Assembly (NCBI RefSeq): GCF_002067135.1
Contig: NZ_CP020105.1
Span: forward strand, 4,092,001-4,156,000
Source: Spirosoma rigui
Lineage (GTDB): Bacteria > Bacteroidota > Bacteroidia > Cytophagales > Spirosomataceae
DNA length: 64,000 nucleotides
Reading direction: 5' to 3'
Of the stretch, positions 1 through 7,941 are shown piece by piece. The notes under the pieces are model-generated. The model was not told the DNA's origin, made no database searches, and saw only the letters and a list, made by a program, of their open reading frames with translations. Position numbers and translations under genes: made by a program. Each line of letters begins with the position of its first letter. Within the stretch, counting starts at the first letter, position 1.

Positions 1-2
1 GC

Positions 3-1490
3 GACGCATCGGGTAACCTGTGGCTCAGCACCAACAGGGGGCTTTGCCGCTACGAACCCCGTACGCATAAAGTCCGCACCTATGATGTCAACGATGGACT
101 TCCCAGCAATGATTTCATGGAAAATGCCGTGTTTCAGCAGCAGCACGAACTGCTGTTCGGCAGCCGGAACGGGCTGGTGCGGGTACAGACCAACCACGTT
201 CGCGAGGATCAGCGCCCGTTTCAAATCCACATCACCGAGTTCAGGGTCCTCGACAAAAGCCGTCCCCTCCCCGGGCAGGGCGTTGAACTACGGTATGACG
301 AAAACTTTATTTCATTCGAGTTCTCGGCGCTGACCTATGAACTACCCGCGCTGAGCCGGTACATGTACCGGCTGGAAGGCGTTGACCCCAACTGGGTAAT
401 GAGCGGTACCCGCCGGTTCGCCAGCTACACCGATCTGCCGCCCGGCGACTATCAGTTTACCGTCAATGCCACCAACAATGAAGGATTGTGGAACAAACGG
501 GGTCGGTCGGTTCGGGTGTTGATCCGTCCTCCCTGGTGGGCAACGGGCTGGGCCTACGGAGCCTACGGCCTGGGTGCGCTGGCGGGCCTGGTCGCGTTTG
601 ACCGCTTCCGACGCCGACGGATTCAGCACCGGGAACGGGAACGGGCCAAGGAGCGGGAACTGGCTCAGGCGCGGGAAATAGAACGGGCCTACCACAAACT
701 GCAACAAACGCAGGCCCAGCTAATACAAAAAGAGAAGATGGCCAGCTTGGGTGAGCTGACGGCGGGTATCGCCCACGAGATTCAGAACCCGCTCAATTTT
801 GTCAACAACTTCTCCGAGTTATCGGGCGAACTCCTGACGGAGCTGGAAGATGAACAGAGCAGGGCCGAGCGCAATCCCGAACTGGAAGCCGAACTGCTGC
901 TCAGTCTAAAGCAGAATTTCCAGAAAATTGTCTACCACGGCAAACGGGCGTCCAGCATTGTGAAGGGGATGCTGGAACACTCCCGGCTCAGTGCCGGCAC
1001 CAGGCAGGCGGTCGACCTCAACACGATGGTCAGTGAATACGTAAGCATTAGTTACCATGGTTTTCGGGCCAGGCAAAAGAACTTCAACTGCCTGTTACAA
1101 ACCGAACTCGACCCGGCGCTGGGGCTGGTCAATGTCGTTCCGCAGGATCTGAGCCGGGTTCTTCTGAATCTCTTCACTAACGCCTTTTACGCCGTATGCG
1201 CTAAACAGGACCACGCCCAGGCCGACTATCAGCCCTGCGTAACGGTCCTGACCCACCGCCTGACCGATTGTACTGAGATTGTGGTGCGGGACAACGGAAT
1301 AGGTATTCCCGATGCGATCATCCAGAAAATTTTTCAGCCATTCTTCACCACCAAACCTCCGGGGCAGGGTACCGGTCTCGGCCTGTCGATCAGCTACGAT
1401 ATCATTTGCCAGGGCCATAACGGTACACTGACCGTAGCCAGTCAGGCGGGGCAGTTTACCGAGTTTACAATCCAGCTGCCGGTAACCTGA
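3..1490 (+). CDS. Sensor histidine kinase with beta-propeller/Y_Y_Y sensor, 5' end missing
   Basis: The reading frame is open from base 3, so the gene starts upstream of the window. The visible N-terminus reads as the end of a two-component propeller repeat (GNLWLSTNRGL). A Y_Y_Y-type immunoglobulin-like domain follows (YRLEGVDPNWV, then FTVNATNNEG), then one membrane helix near GWAYGAYGLGALAGLVAF and a basic, Glu-rich coiled coil. The kinase core has an H-box (GIAHEIQNPLNF), N-box (LLNLFTNAFYAV), G1 (DNGIGIP), F-box (FQPFFTTK) and G2 (GTGLGLS). There is no receiver or AraC domain after the kinase, so this is a classical kinase and not the hybrid type common in Bacteroidota. It should sense a periplasmic signal and phosphorylate a separate regulator. 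No partner regulator is in view and the ligand is unknown. Confidence 0.93.
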   Translation, partial: DASGNLWLSTNRGLCRYEPRTHKVRTYDVNDGLPSNDFMENAVFQQQHELLFGSRNGLVRVQTNHVREDQRPFQIHITEFRVLDKSRPLPGQGVELRYDENFISFEFSALTYELPALSRYMYRLEGVDPNWVMSGTRRFASYTDLPPGDYQFTVNATNNEGLWNKRGRSVRVLIRPPWWATGWAYGAYGLGALAGLVAFDRFRRRRIQHRERERAKERELAQAREIERAYHKLQQTQAQLIQKEKMASLGELTAGIAHEIQNPLNFVNNFSELSGELLTELEDEQSRAERNPELEAELLLSLKQNFQKIVYHGKRASSIVKGMLEHSRLSAGTRQAVDLNTMVSEYVSISYHGFRARQKNFNCLLQTELDPALGLVNVVPQDLSRVLLNLFTNAFYAVCAKQDHAQADYQPCVTVLTHRLTDCTEIVVRDNGIGIPDAIIQKIFQPFFTTKPPGQGTGLGLSISYDIICQGHNGTLTVASQAGQFTEFTIQLPVT

Positions 1491-1580
1491 CTGGAATCCG
1501 GGGAATTTCTCCCAACTTTTTCGGGTCGGCGGGGTTCATCAGGGACGTTTTACCCTGACCGTCACAGACGGTCCGTTTGT

Positions 1581-2315
1581 ATGCTTCCGACCCCTGCTCC
1601 CGATCTGGTTGCCAAAACCCGCGACGCCCACGCGCGGCTGAACGAACACTACGGCATCCAGGCCATTTATGGCCGGGCCGATCCCATGCACGAACTCGTG
1701 GGAACAATTTTGTCGCACCGGACTACCCACGCCAATGAAGTGACGGCTTACCGAACCATGCGTGAGCGTTTTCCAAGCTGGGAAGCTGTCCGGGACGCCC
1801 CCCTGCCCGACCTGATCGATGCCATCCGGGCGGCCAACTACCCCGACGTAAAAGCGCCCTATATTCAGAACCTGCTCGCTCACCTGATCCGCGAAACGGG
1901 AGCGGCTAACATTGATTTCCTGCGCGACCTCTCTACGGAAGACGCCATGAAGTGGCTCACCGATTTGCCCGGTATTGGCCCCAAAACAGCAACCCTGCTG
2001 CTGCTCTTCAACTTTCAGAAACCCGTGCTGCCCGTCGACACCCACGTGCACCGGGTGACTCAGCGCATCGGTGCTATCGGCCCTAAAGTAAGTGCCGACA
2101 AGGCCCATGCCCTGCTGCTGGCGAGTCTCCCCCACGAAGCGGAGGTATTGTTCAACTTTCACAAGCATTTTTATTGGCACGGGCAACGGGTGTGTACCTG
2201 GTATTCGCCAAAATGCGGTGCGTGCGTCCTGCAGGATATGTGCAACTTCTATAAATCGGGTGGTACGATGGTCCTCAGCAGCACACCCGTACGGGCCAGG
2301 CCCAGCGGTGGGTAA
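1581..2315 (+). CDS. Endonuclease III-like DNA glycosylase
   Basis: A 244-residue HhH-GPD protein. The helix-hairpin-helix LPGIGPKTA has Lys135 at the catalytic position. Asp153 (VDTHVHR) lies 18 residues later, the same spacing as Lys120/Asp138 of E. coli Nth. The C-terminus carries Cys205, 212, 215 and 221, i.e. C-X6-C-X2-C-X5-C, the [4Fe-4S] loop of the Nth/MutY family. It is expected to excise oxidised pyrimidines and nick the abasic site. The segment matching Nth LSAQATD reads LSHRTTH here, so it is a divergent branch and base preference may differ from classical Nth. The ATG at 1581 lies 90 bases after the kinase stop; the gap holds two small hairpins. It is convergent with the downstream minus-strand block. 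Confidence 0.9.
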   Translation: MLPTPAPDLVAKTRDAHARLNEHYGIQAIYGRADPMHELVGTILSHRTTHANEVTAYRTMRERFPSWEAVRDAPLPDLIDAIRAANYPDVKAPYIQNLLAHLIRETGAANIDFLRDLSTEDAMKWLTDLPGIGPKTATLLLLFNFQKPVLPVDTHVHRVTQRIGAIGPKVSADKAHALLLASLPHEAEVLFNFHKHFYWHGQRVCTWYSPKCGACVLQDMCNFYKSGGTMVLSSTPVRARPSGG

Positions 2316-2316
2316 C

Positions 2317-2348
2317 AAAAAAGCCGACCGGTGCAGAAACCGGTCGGC
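2317..2348 (-). terminator. Rho-independent terminator of the OmpA/H3TH block
   Basis: Ten-base arms GCCGACCGGT (2323-2332) and ACCGGTCGGC (2339-2348) with a 6-base loop are flanked on the left by six A, which become a U tract in minus-strand RNA. It directly follows the stop of the glycosylase gene and lies 25 bases beyond the minus-strand gene ending at 2373. Confidence 0.8.
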
Positions 2349-2372
2349 GAAGACAGTGCGGGGCAGGACGGG

Positions 2373-3149
2373 TTAACTCCGCTGTCCGTACTTGCGTTCG
2401 TAGAAAGCCTGCGACTGCTCGACCCAGTTGTCGCGCTCGATGCGGCCCGGGAAAAACTCGATGATGCTGTTCACCTTGTCGACATCCTCTTTGGTAAAAT
2501 TCGAGATCTGCCGGAACGTATAGATGCCAAGGCTATGGAGCTTACGCTCCAGAAAGGGGCCTACCCCAACGATGTCCTTCAGATCGTCGGCTTCGGCTGC
2601 GGTAGCCCGCCCGATTCGGTCAAAATTAATCTCGCCGGCCCGGGACGCAATCCGATCCAGCACAGCCGCTTCCGAATTGATTACTTTAGGCGTATCCATG
2701 TCCGGCATGGGTGTGTCCGGCGTCGGGTTGGGCGGAGCGACGGACTCGTCGATACGTCCGTGCAGATCCAGGCCGTTGCCGGGTATCAGGGATGGACTGA
2801 CAGCGGCCGGTAGCACATCTGTGGGCTCCGGGGTATCGTCGTGGCTATAAGCGGGCAGCAGCGGATCGGCCGGAACGTACGTAGAAAGCAGGTCCGTGAC
2901 CTGTTCGGCGGGAGCCGTAGCGGGGGCCTCGGGCTTGATAAACTGATTACGGGGCGACGAAGTCGTAGTGCGGGACTGGCGGCAGTTGTCGAGTTCAGTT
3001 TTCTTTTCGGCCACGGCTGTCCGCAGCGTACCAATGCGGCCCCGTAGCACCAGCCGGCCCAGCAACCAGCCCACAAAAGCGGCAAAGGCCAGTAGGAGCA
3101 GTATTTCTGCGATGGCAACGGGCCGGCTCAACGGATCTAGTTCAAACAT
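2373..3149 (-). CDS. Membrane-anchored protein with C-terminal helix-hairpin-helix (H3TH-like) domain, long paralogue
   Basis: 258 residues. The N-terminus holds one membrane helix (IAEILLLLAFAAFVGWLLGR), followed by a short coiled-coil-prone basic stretch and a Pro/Thr/Asp-rich linker of about 90 residues. The C-terminal ~90 residues contain LKDIVGVGPFLERKL and LGIYTFRQI, a helix-hairpin-helix arrangement seen in proteins annotated as flap-endonuclease-like 5' DNA nuclease (COG3743), though no nuclease active site is visible. The same tail, nearly identical in the core, occurs in the next gene upstream, so the two are tandem paralogues. Gene order on the minus strand is OmpA-like protein, short paralogue, this protein, with gaps of about 72 bases, which suggests one operon. 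Function is unknown; an envelope-associated scaffold or DNA-contacting role is inference. Confidence 0.75.
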   Translation of the reverse strand: MFELDPLSRPVAIAEILLLLAFAAFVGWLLGRLVLRGRIGTLRTAVAEKKTELDNCRQSRTTTSSPRNQFIKPEAPATAPAEQVTDLLSTYVPADPLLPAYSHDDTPEPTDVLPAAVSPSLIPGNGLDLHGRIDESVAPPNPTPDTPMPDMDTPKVINSEAAVLDRIASRAGEINFDRIGRATAAEADDLKDIVGVGPFLERKLHSLGIYTFRQISNFTKEDVDKVNSIIEFFPGRIERDNWVEQSQAFYERKYGQRS

Positions 3150-3221
3150 AATTTTTGTCGGTTTACGATGATGGTTAGTGGTGTCCCGATTCCCGCCAGC
3201 GGTGCGCGGGCGTCCGGCAAC

Positions 3222-3719
3222 CTAGTTTTTACTGGCCAGCGCAGCCGACTGTCCTACCCAGTTTTCGCGCTCGATGCGGCCGGGAAAAAACTCGATTACA
3301 TCGTTGACCTGATCAATGTCGTCCTGGTTAAAGTTGGCGATCTGACGGAAGGTATAGATGCCGATAGCATTTAATTTTTTCTCCAGAAACGGCCCGACTC
3401 CAACGATCACTTTCAGGTCATCGGCTTCGTCGGCCGTGGCGTAGCCAATCCGCTCGAAATTCAGTTCACCCACGCGGGATGCGATACGGTTCAGGACGGC
3501 TGTTTCTTCGGGGCTGCCACCAGCAACGAGCACCGGCGCGGGGGCCCGGAGGCAGTCATCCAGCTCGCGCGCGGAGCTGGCCAGTTCCGCTTCGAGGTGG
3601 CGTACCTTGTCTTTCCTGGACAGGTAGCCAATGATAAACCCAAGCGTTCCGGCAACAAACAGCATAATCCACTGCTGCAGTTGGGCGTCGGGTAAATTAA
3701 GGGGATTCATCTCAAACAT
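3222..3719 (-). CDS. Membrane-anchored protein with C-terminal helix-hairpin-helix (H3TH-like) domain, short paralogue
   Basis: 165 residues. One N-terminal membrane helix (WIMLFVAGTLGFIIGYLSRK), a charged coiled-coil stretch (VRHLEAELASSARELDD) and a C-terminal domain containing LKVIVGVGPFLEKKLNAIG and IYTFRQIANF. It aligns by eye with the tail of the 2373-3149 gene, including the preceding AVLNRIASRVGELNFERIG segment and the trailing IEFFPGRIERENWV segment. It lacks the long Pro-rich linker of its neighbour. A duplication followed by linker expansion is the simplest explanation. Function unknown; co-location with an OmpA-like peptidoglycan-binding protein suggests a cell-envelope role, which is inference. 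Confidence 0.75.
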   Translation of the reverse strand: MFEMNPLNLPDAQLQQWIMLFVAGTLGFIIGYLSRKDKVRHLEAELASSARELDDCLRAPAPVLVAGGSPEETAVLNRIASRVGELNFERIGYATADEADDLKVIVGVGPFLEKKLNAIGIYTFRQIANFNQDDIDQVNDVIEFFPGRIERENWVGQSAALASKN

Positions 3720-3791
3720 GGCGTTCGGTCATTGGGGACGGTTGGGTGCCGTTGCCGACGGGCAACGGATGAATTACAGTCAACTAGGAGG

Positions 3792-4808
3792 TTACTGCAC
3801 AACAACGGATACGCGCCGGTTGGCTTTTCGGCCCTCGCGGGTATCGTTGGAGGCTTTGGGGGTCGTTTCTCCTTTGGCATCCACGGCAATCTGGCCCTGG
3901 TCGATACCCGACCGGCGCAGCCGGGCCTTGACCTGATTGGCCCGCTGGCGCGAAAGCCGCAGGTTCACCGCATCGTCGCCCGAGTTGTCGGTATGGCCGG
4001 TAACGAGCAGTTTTTTTTCCTTGTGGGCGGCCAGGTATTTGGCCGCTTCGGCGAAGAACTTAACCGTTTCACCAGTTTTGATGTAGGTAGCCTCTCCGAG
4101 TGGAAAATACAGATCGATGGGTTGAAAAACCGACGTGAATTTTTCGGCGGCCGCCAGCCCGGCTTCGGTGGTGGGCAGGGGCGTTGCCGGGGCCGGGGCT
4201 GCGGGGGCCGTCGTTGCCAGAGCGGTGGTATCCGGTATACTCACAGCCGCTGCCCCTTCGAACCCCAGTTTTATTCCCCCGTAGAGCGAATCACCGGCGG
4301 GTGTAAACATCAGCCCGCTCCCGCCCGCTCCCGAGACCAGTTCACCCTGGGTACTGAGGGCCGTAGCCGGAATGCCCCGCTGGATCAGGTATTGCTTTAC
4401 GCCTTCGGCCCGCGCCAGTCCCAGGTTGGTAAAGGAGGTCGTGTTGGCTTCGTCGCCCGTGTAGCAACCAACGATCGTCAGCGCGCGGCCGGGGTTGGCT
4501 TTCAGGTAAGCGGTCAGCGAGTCAAGCGGACTTTTCTCATCTACAGTTCCCAGTGTACTCATATTAGCCACAAAGCCCGATCGGGCAAAGCTAAAGTTAC
4601 CAAGCAACGCCAGCTTAAAGGCCTGACCGTCGGCTATCGACAGACCATCCGGTGCGAAGGTTGCCGAGGGTTTTTCCAGAGCGAGCGAATCGCCGGCGGC
4701 CGGCTGATCATCGGCGCAGAGCTGTTTGATCTGACAAACGTGCCACCAGGTCGACCCCATCATCCACAGGACTAACAGGATGACCCATAGCGTTTTAGCG
4801 TAAAGCAT
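3792..4808 (-). CDS. OmpA-family peptidoglycan-binding protein with two OmpA-like modules
   Basis: 338 residues from the ATG at 4808 (MLYAKTLWVILLVLWMM), which gives a hydrophobic N-terminal anchor. An in-frame start at 4925 is rejected because a good promoter overlies 4896-4925. The C-terminal OmpA domain is clear: LLVTGHTDNSGDDAVNLRLS followed by RANQVKARL and the NRRVSVVV end, the peptidoglycan-binding signature with the diagnostic Asp and Arg. The first half (LTIVGCYTGDEANTTSFTNL, then ARAEGVKQYLIQRG) resembles a second, degenerate OmpA-like module, separated by an Ala/Pro-rich linker. It probably tethers the inner membrane or periplasmic partners to peptidoglycan. It is the first gene of the block that includes the two helix-hairpin-helix paralogues. 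Confidence 0.85.
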   Translation of the reverse strand: MLYAKTLWVILLVLWMMGSTWWHVCQIKQLCADDQPAAGDSLALEKPSATFAPDGLSIADGQAFKLALLGNFSFARSGFVANMSTLGTVDEKSPLDSLTAYLKANPGRALTIVGCYTGDEANTTSFTNLGLARAEGVKQYLIQRGIPATALSTQGELVSGAGGSGLMFTPAGDSLYGGIKLGFEGAAAVSIPDTTALATTAPAAPAPATPLPTTEAGLAAAEKFTSVFQPIDLYFPLGEATYIKTGETVKFFAEAAKYLAAHKEKKLLVTGHTDNSGDDAVNLRLSRQRANQVKARLRRSGIDQGQIAVDAKGETTPKASNDTREGRKANRRVSVVVQ

Positions 4809-4895
4809 AGGTAAATAAGTTAAGTGATCCGTCTGGGCTGGACGTACCAGCCGACGACGGAATAGAGGCTCCGGATCGGTTGCGGCATGGTCGCC

Positions 4896-4925
4896 CAAAA
4901 ATACAAGTATGACGTATAAATACAA
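4896..4925 (-). promoter_or_regulatory. Bacteroidota-type promoter for the OmpA/H3TH block
   Basis: On the minus strand TTG (complement of 4923-4925) is followed after exactly 19 bases by TATTTTTG (complement of 4896-4903), matching the Bacteroidota primary sigma consensus TTG-N19-TAnnTTTG. Transcription would start near 4889 and give a leader of about 80 bases to the ATG at 4808. Confidence 0.6.
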
Positions 4926-5017
4926 GAGTAATCGCTTTTTTGCCCGGCCTGGCTTCAGCCCGCCCCCGGAAAGTGGCTATCTTAACCCGTTGTTACCGAA
5001 TGAAGCGGCTGGCTGGT

Positions 5018-5025
5018 TATATTTG
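5018..5025 (+). promoter_or_regulatory. Possible -7 element for the secreted protein gene
   Basis: TATATTTG fits the Bacteroidota -7 consensus TAnnTTTG and lies about 40 bases before the ATG at 5066. No convincing -33 TTG at the right spacing is visible; the nearest is at 4990, which is too far. Confidence 0.35.
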
Positions 5026-5065
5026 TTTTTCGAAAAAATACCCCAGTTACTCAACACCACACGTT

Positions 5066-6724
5066 ATGCACCGATGCCGGGCACTAAGCCTACTGCTATA
5101 CGTCCTGCTCTTGACGGGTAGCCTGTCTACTTGTCACTATCGGGAAGGTATCCGTCCGGGTTTCGAACCGACGGTATTGCCCAAACCCGGTACGCCGACC
5201 CTGCCGCCCCTCAGCCAACCCTTCACGTACCAGGTTCCTACCTCCCAATCACCCTGGTCGGGCTACAACGGGTCGCGCATCGATAACCGCGATATCGGAA
5301 CGGTAACGGTTCAGGAATCCCCGGTGCTTCAGGTCGAAGTCAGGAAAGAGTATGGCGCGTCAATTCAGATTTTCGACAAGGTAACCAAACAGCCGCTTAT
5401 CAACTTTCTCGACCTCGGCCGCGAGTCGGGCATGGGGTCCTACGGGGGACCCCGTAGTTTTGCCGACGACTCTCCCAAGTGGAAAGGCATCGGGTATAAC
5501 CCCCTGCAGGCGGGCGACGACGGGCACAATCCCTCCCCGATCCTGTTTCACGGCTACGTCGATGGCTGGATTTACACCAAAGCCCAGTGCCTGTCGTGGG
5601 CGCACCGCGACGCTCGTAAACTGCCGTTTTTTTACGAACAGTGGGTGCGGGTCGACAGCAACAAAGTACACGTCCACGTCCGGCTCACCCACCAGCGTCC
5701 CGACAAAACGTTTTACCCCGCCGAATCGCAGGAATGGCCCATGATGATGGTCAATGGTGCCCGGAAGGTTCATTTTTACAATGGCTCGGCCCCGTACACC
5801 AACGCGCCGGCCACCGTTACCGACGGTATCGAAAGCACGCTGAGCAACGGCAGCTACGTCCTGCACCAGGGTACCTCGTTCGGGCTGACAGAGCCCTGGC
5901 TGGCTGCTGACATTGGTGTTATGCCCGCGGGTTCGGTCAACGCGGGAGAGCCGCGGCTGGTGGGACTGTACACGTCCGGTTTTTTCAAGGCGAATTACAA
6001 CGTAGCCGCCATCTCGGCGCGGGACACCTGGGAGGGCGGCAACACGCATACCTACCTGGCCAACCAGCCGATGGCGCACCTCGACAGTGATAATACCTGG
6101 TACAAATCCTACACCTATATTCTGGGGTCTGAACAGCAGATTCGCAGCTACGTCTACGCCCAGGAGCGGTTCACCAAACCCGAATTCACGTTCAATACCT
6201 TCAACGGCCGAAATGGCTGGTTTATCCACGACGGCGGCTTTGACCAGAAAGAACCGTTTACGACTAACAACTGGCGGGTTACGCTGACGGGTAAAACCGA
6301 AAATGGTCAGTCCAACGCCCGGGAAGCCAAGCTGATGTCGCCCTACGGAAGCTGGCCCAGCAGCGGTTTCAGCGATCTGTACGTCCGGATGGCCTATACA
6401 GGCCCGCCAGGAACGCCGGCGCAGGTACCCCTGCAACTGGTCTGGCTCCTCAACGGCCAGGCCCCCGACGGCACCGATGACAAATACCCGAACCAGAACC
6501 GGCTCCGGTACGCCCGGGGAACGCGCAAACTGGCGGAGCAGACCATGCCCCTCGTCGTTTACAACGATGGCCGGATGCACACTTATAAACTCAGTTTCGG
6601 GAACAATCCGATGTGGAAAGACATTATCCAGCAGTTTGAGATCATGCACGACCCGGCCCAGTCCTACGTTCCACCCGGCGAAGTGCTTGAACTCGCTTAC
6701 TTCGGTACCCGTAATCCGGAGTAA
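5066..6724 (+). CDS. Large secreted protein of unknown function, possible lipoprotein
   Basis: 552 residues from ATG 5066 (MHRCRALSLLLYVLLLTGSL), which gives a signal peptide; Cys follows LST, an imperfect lipobox. I do not recognise the family. The mature protein is rich in Trp, Tyr, Gly and Asn with few long helices, suggesting a beta-sandwich or jelly-roll architecture. The last ~170 residues (from FNTFNGRNGWFIHDGGF) look like a separate lectin-like or carbohydrate-binding-like module. No catalytic motif is obvious. The in-frame ATG at 4940 is less likely because it precedes the putative -7 element at 5018 and lacks a signal peptide at its N-terminus. The gene stands alone between the OmpA block and the threonine aldolase gene. 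Confidence 0.8.
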   Translation: MHRCRALSLLLYVLLLTGSLSTCHYREGIRPGFEPTVLPKPGTPTLPPLSQPFTYQVPTSQSPWSGYNGSRIDNRDIGTVTVQESPVLQVEVRKEYGASIQIFDKVTKQPLINFLDLGRESGMGSYGGPRSFADDSPKWKGIGYNPLQAGDDGHNPSPILFHGYVDGWIYTKAQCLSWAHRDARKLPFFYEQWVRVDSNKVHVHVRLTHQRPDKTFYPAESQEWPMMMVNGARKVHFYNGSAPYTNAPATVTDGIESTLSNGSYVLHQGTSFGLTEPWLAADIGVMPAGSVNAGEPRLVGLYTSGFFKANYNVAAISARDTWEGGNTHTYLANQPMAHLDSDNTWYKSYTYILGSEQQIRSYVYAQERFTKPEFTFNTFNGRNGWFIHDGGFDQKEPFTTNNWRVTLTGKTENGQSNAREAKLMSPYGSWPSSGFSDLYVRMAYTGPPGTPAQVPLQLVWLLNGQAPDGTDDKYPNQNRLRYARGTRKLAEQTMPLVVYNDGRMHTYKLSFGNNPMWKDIIQQFEIMHDPAQSYVPPGEVLELAYFGTRNPE

Positions 6725-6811
6725 AGAAAAAGGAAACGCAAGGAAACGAGGTTACCACAATCGCCCCCTCCTTCGTCCCCTTTTCCCTTTCATCCCTCCT
6801 CCCTCATTTTT

Positions 6812-7849
6812 ATGTTGATTGACCTCCGTAGCGACACCGTTACACAACCCACGCCCGCCATGCGCGAGGCTATGTTTGCCGCCCCCCTGGGTGATGATGT
6901 TCTGGGCGACGACCCCACCGTCAACGCCCTCGAAGCCAAAGCGGCCACTATGTTTGGTATGGAAGCGGCCCTCTTCTGTGCATCGGGGACGATGACCAAC
7001 CAGCTCGCCATTCGCACCCACACCCGCCCCGGCGACGATGTCATCTGCGATTACCTCTCCCACGTGTACCAGTACGAAGGGGGTGGTATCTCGGTCAATG
7101 CGCTGGCTTCCGTAAGTCTGGCCCACGGCCAGCGGGGCAAGCTCACCCCCAACCTCATCCGCGAGTATATCTACAGCCCCACCGATTCACACAAGCCGCT
7201 ATCGCGGCTCGTTGTGCTCGAAAATACGGTCAACAAAGGGGGGGGCTGCTATTATACCGTTCCCGAAATTGCCGCCATCCGGCACGTGTGCGATGAACAC
7301 GGCCTGATTCTTCACCTCGACGGGGCCCGGCTTTTCAATGCGCTTGTTGAAACGGGCGACCCGGTCGAAGCCTACGGTCAGTTGTTTGACTCCATCAGCA
7401 TCTGCCTGTCCAAAGGGCTGGGCTGCCCGGTGGGATCGTTACTGCTGGGCAAAGCCGACATGATCCGGCAGGCCCGGCGCTACCGGAAGCTGATGGGTGG
7501 TGGCTGGCGGCAGGCGGGTTTCCTGGCCGCTGCGGGTATCTACGCCCTCGACCATCATATCGACCGGCTCAAGATGGACCACGCCCGCGCCCGTAAGATC
7601 GGCGCGATCCTCGAACAGTTGCCCGACGTTGAGGAAATCCTGCCCATCGACACGAATATTGTCATTTTCAGGCTTCCCGAAACCCTTTTAGCCTCGGACT
7701 ATGTTTCTACTCTGGAAGCAAAGGGAATCCGTGGTATCCCGTTCGGCAAGCACCTGGTGCGGTTCGTTACCCACCTCGACCTGACCGACGAGCACATTGA
7801 CTACATGGCGCAGGTGCTGACGCCTTCCGTCTATCCCGCCACCCACTAG
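6812..7849 (+). CDS. ltaE: Low-specificity L-threonine aldolase
   Basis: 345 residues, the usual length. The start [20 protein letters not shown] is the family signature. It has the fold-type I PLP features: Asp170 in HLDGAR contacts the pyridine nitrogen, and Lys201 in [13 protein letters not shown] is the Schiff-base lysine. The enzyme cleaves L-threonine and L-allo-threonine to glycine and acetaldehyde in the cytoplasm. The leader 6725-6811 is unusual: purine-rich at first (AAGGAAACGCAAGGAAACG) and then almost pure pyrimidine up to the start codon, with imperfect self-complementarity. Confidence 0.95.
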   Translation: MLIDLRSDTVTQPTPAMREAMFAAPLGDDVLGDDPTVNALEAKAATMFGMEAALFCASGTMTNQLAIRTHTRPGDDVICDYLSHVYQYEGGGISVNALASVSLAHGQRGKLTPNLIREYIYSPTDSHKPLSRLVVLENTVNKGGGCYYTVPEIAAIRHVCDEHGLILHLDGARLFNALVETGDPVEAYGQLFDSISICLSKGLGCPVGSLLLGKADMIRQARRYRKLMGGGWRQAGFLAAAGIYALDHHIDRLKMDHARARKIGAILEQLPDVEEILPIDTNIVIFRLPETLLASDYVSTLEAKGIRGIPFGKHLVRFVTHLDLTDEHIDYMAQVLTPSVYPATH

Positions 7850-7941
7850 TTCAGGCACCCGCCGTTCGGTTCCGTAGCGGGGCGGTACCCTGGCCTTTTG
7901 TCTTCTGAATCACAACCGGTCGAATCAAGAACACAACAGTA

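Noticed and set aside
5360-6649. 429-codon minus-strand frame
   Set aside because: Antisense to the secreted protein; the plus-strand frame has a signal peptide and normal codon use.
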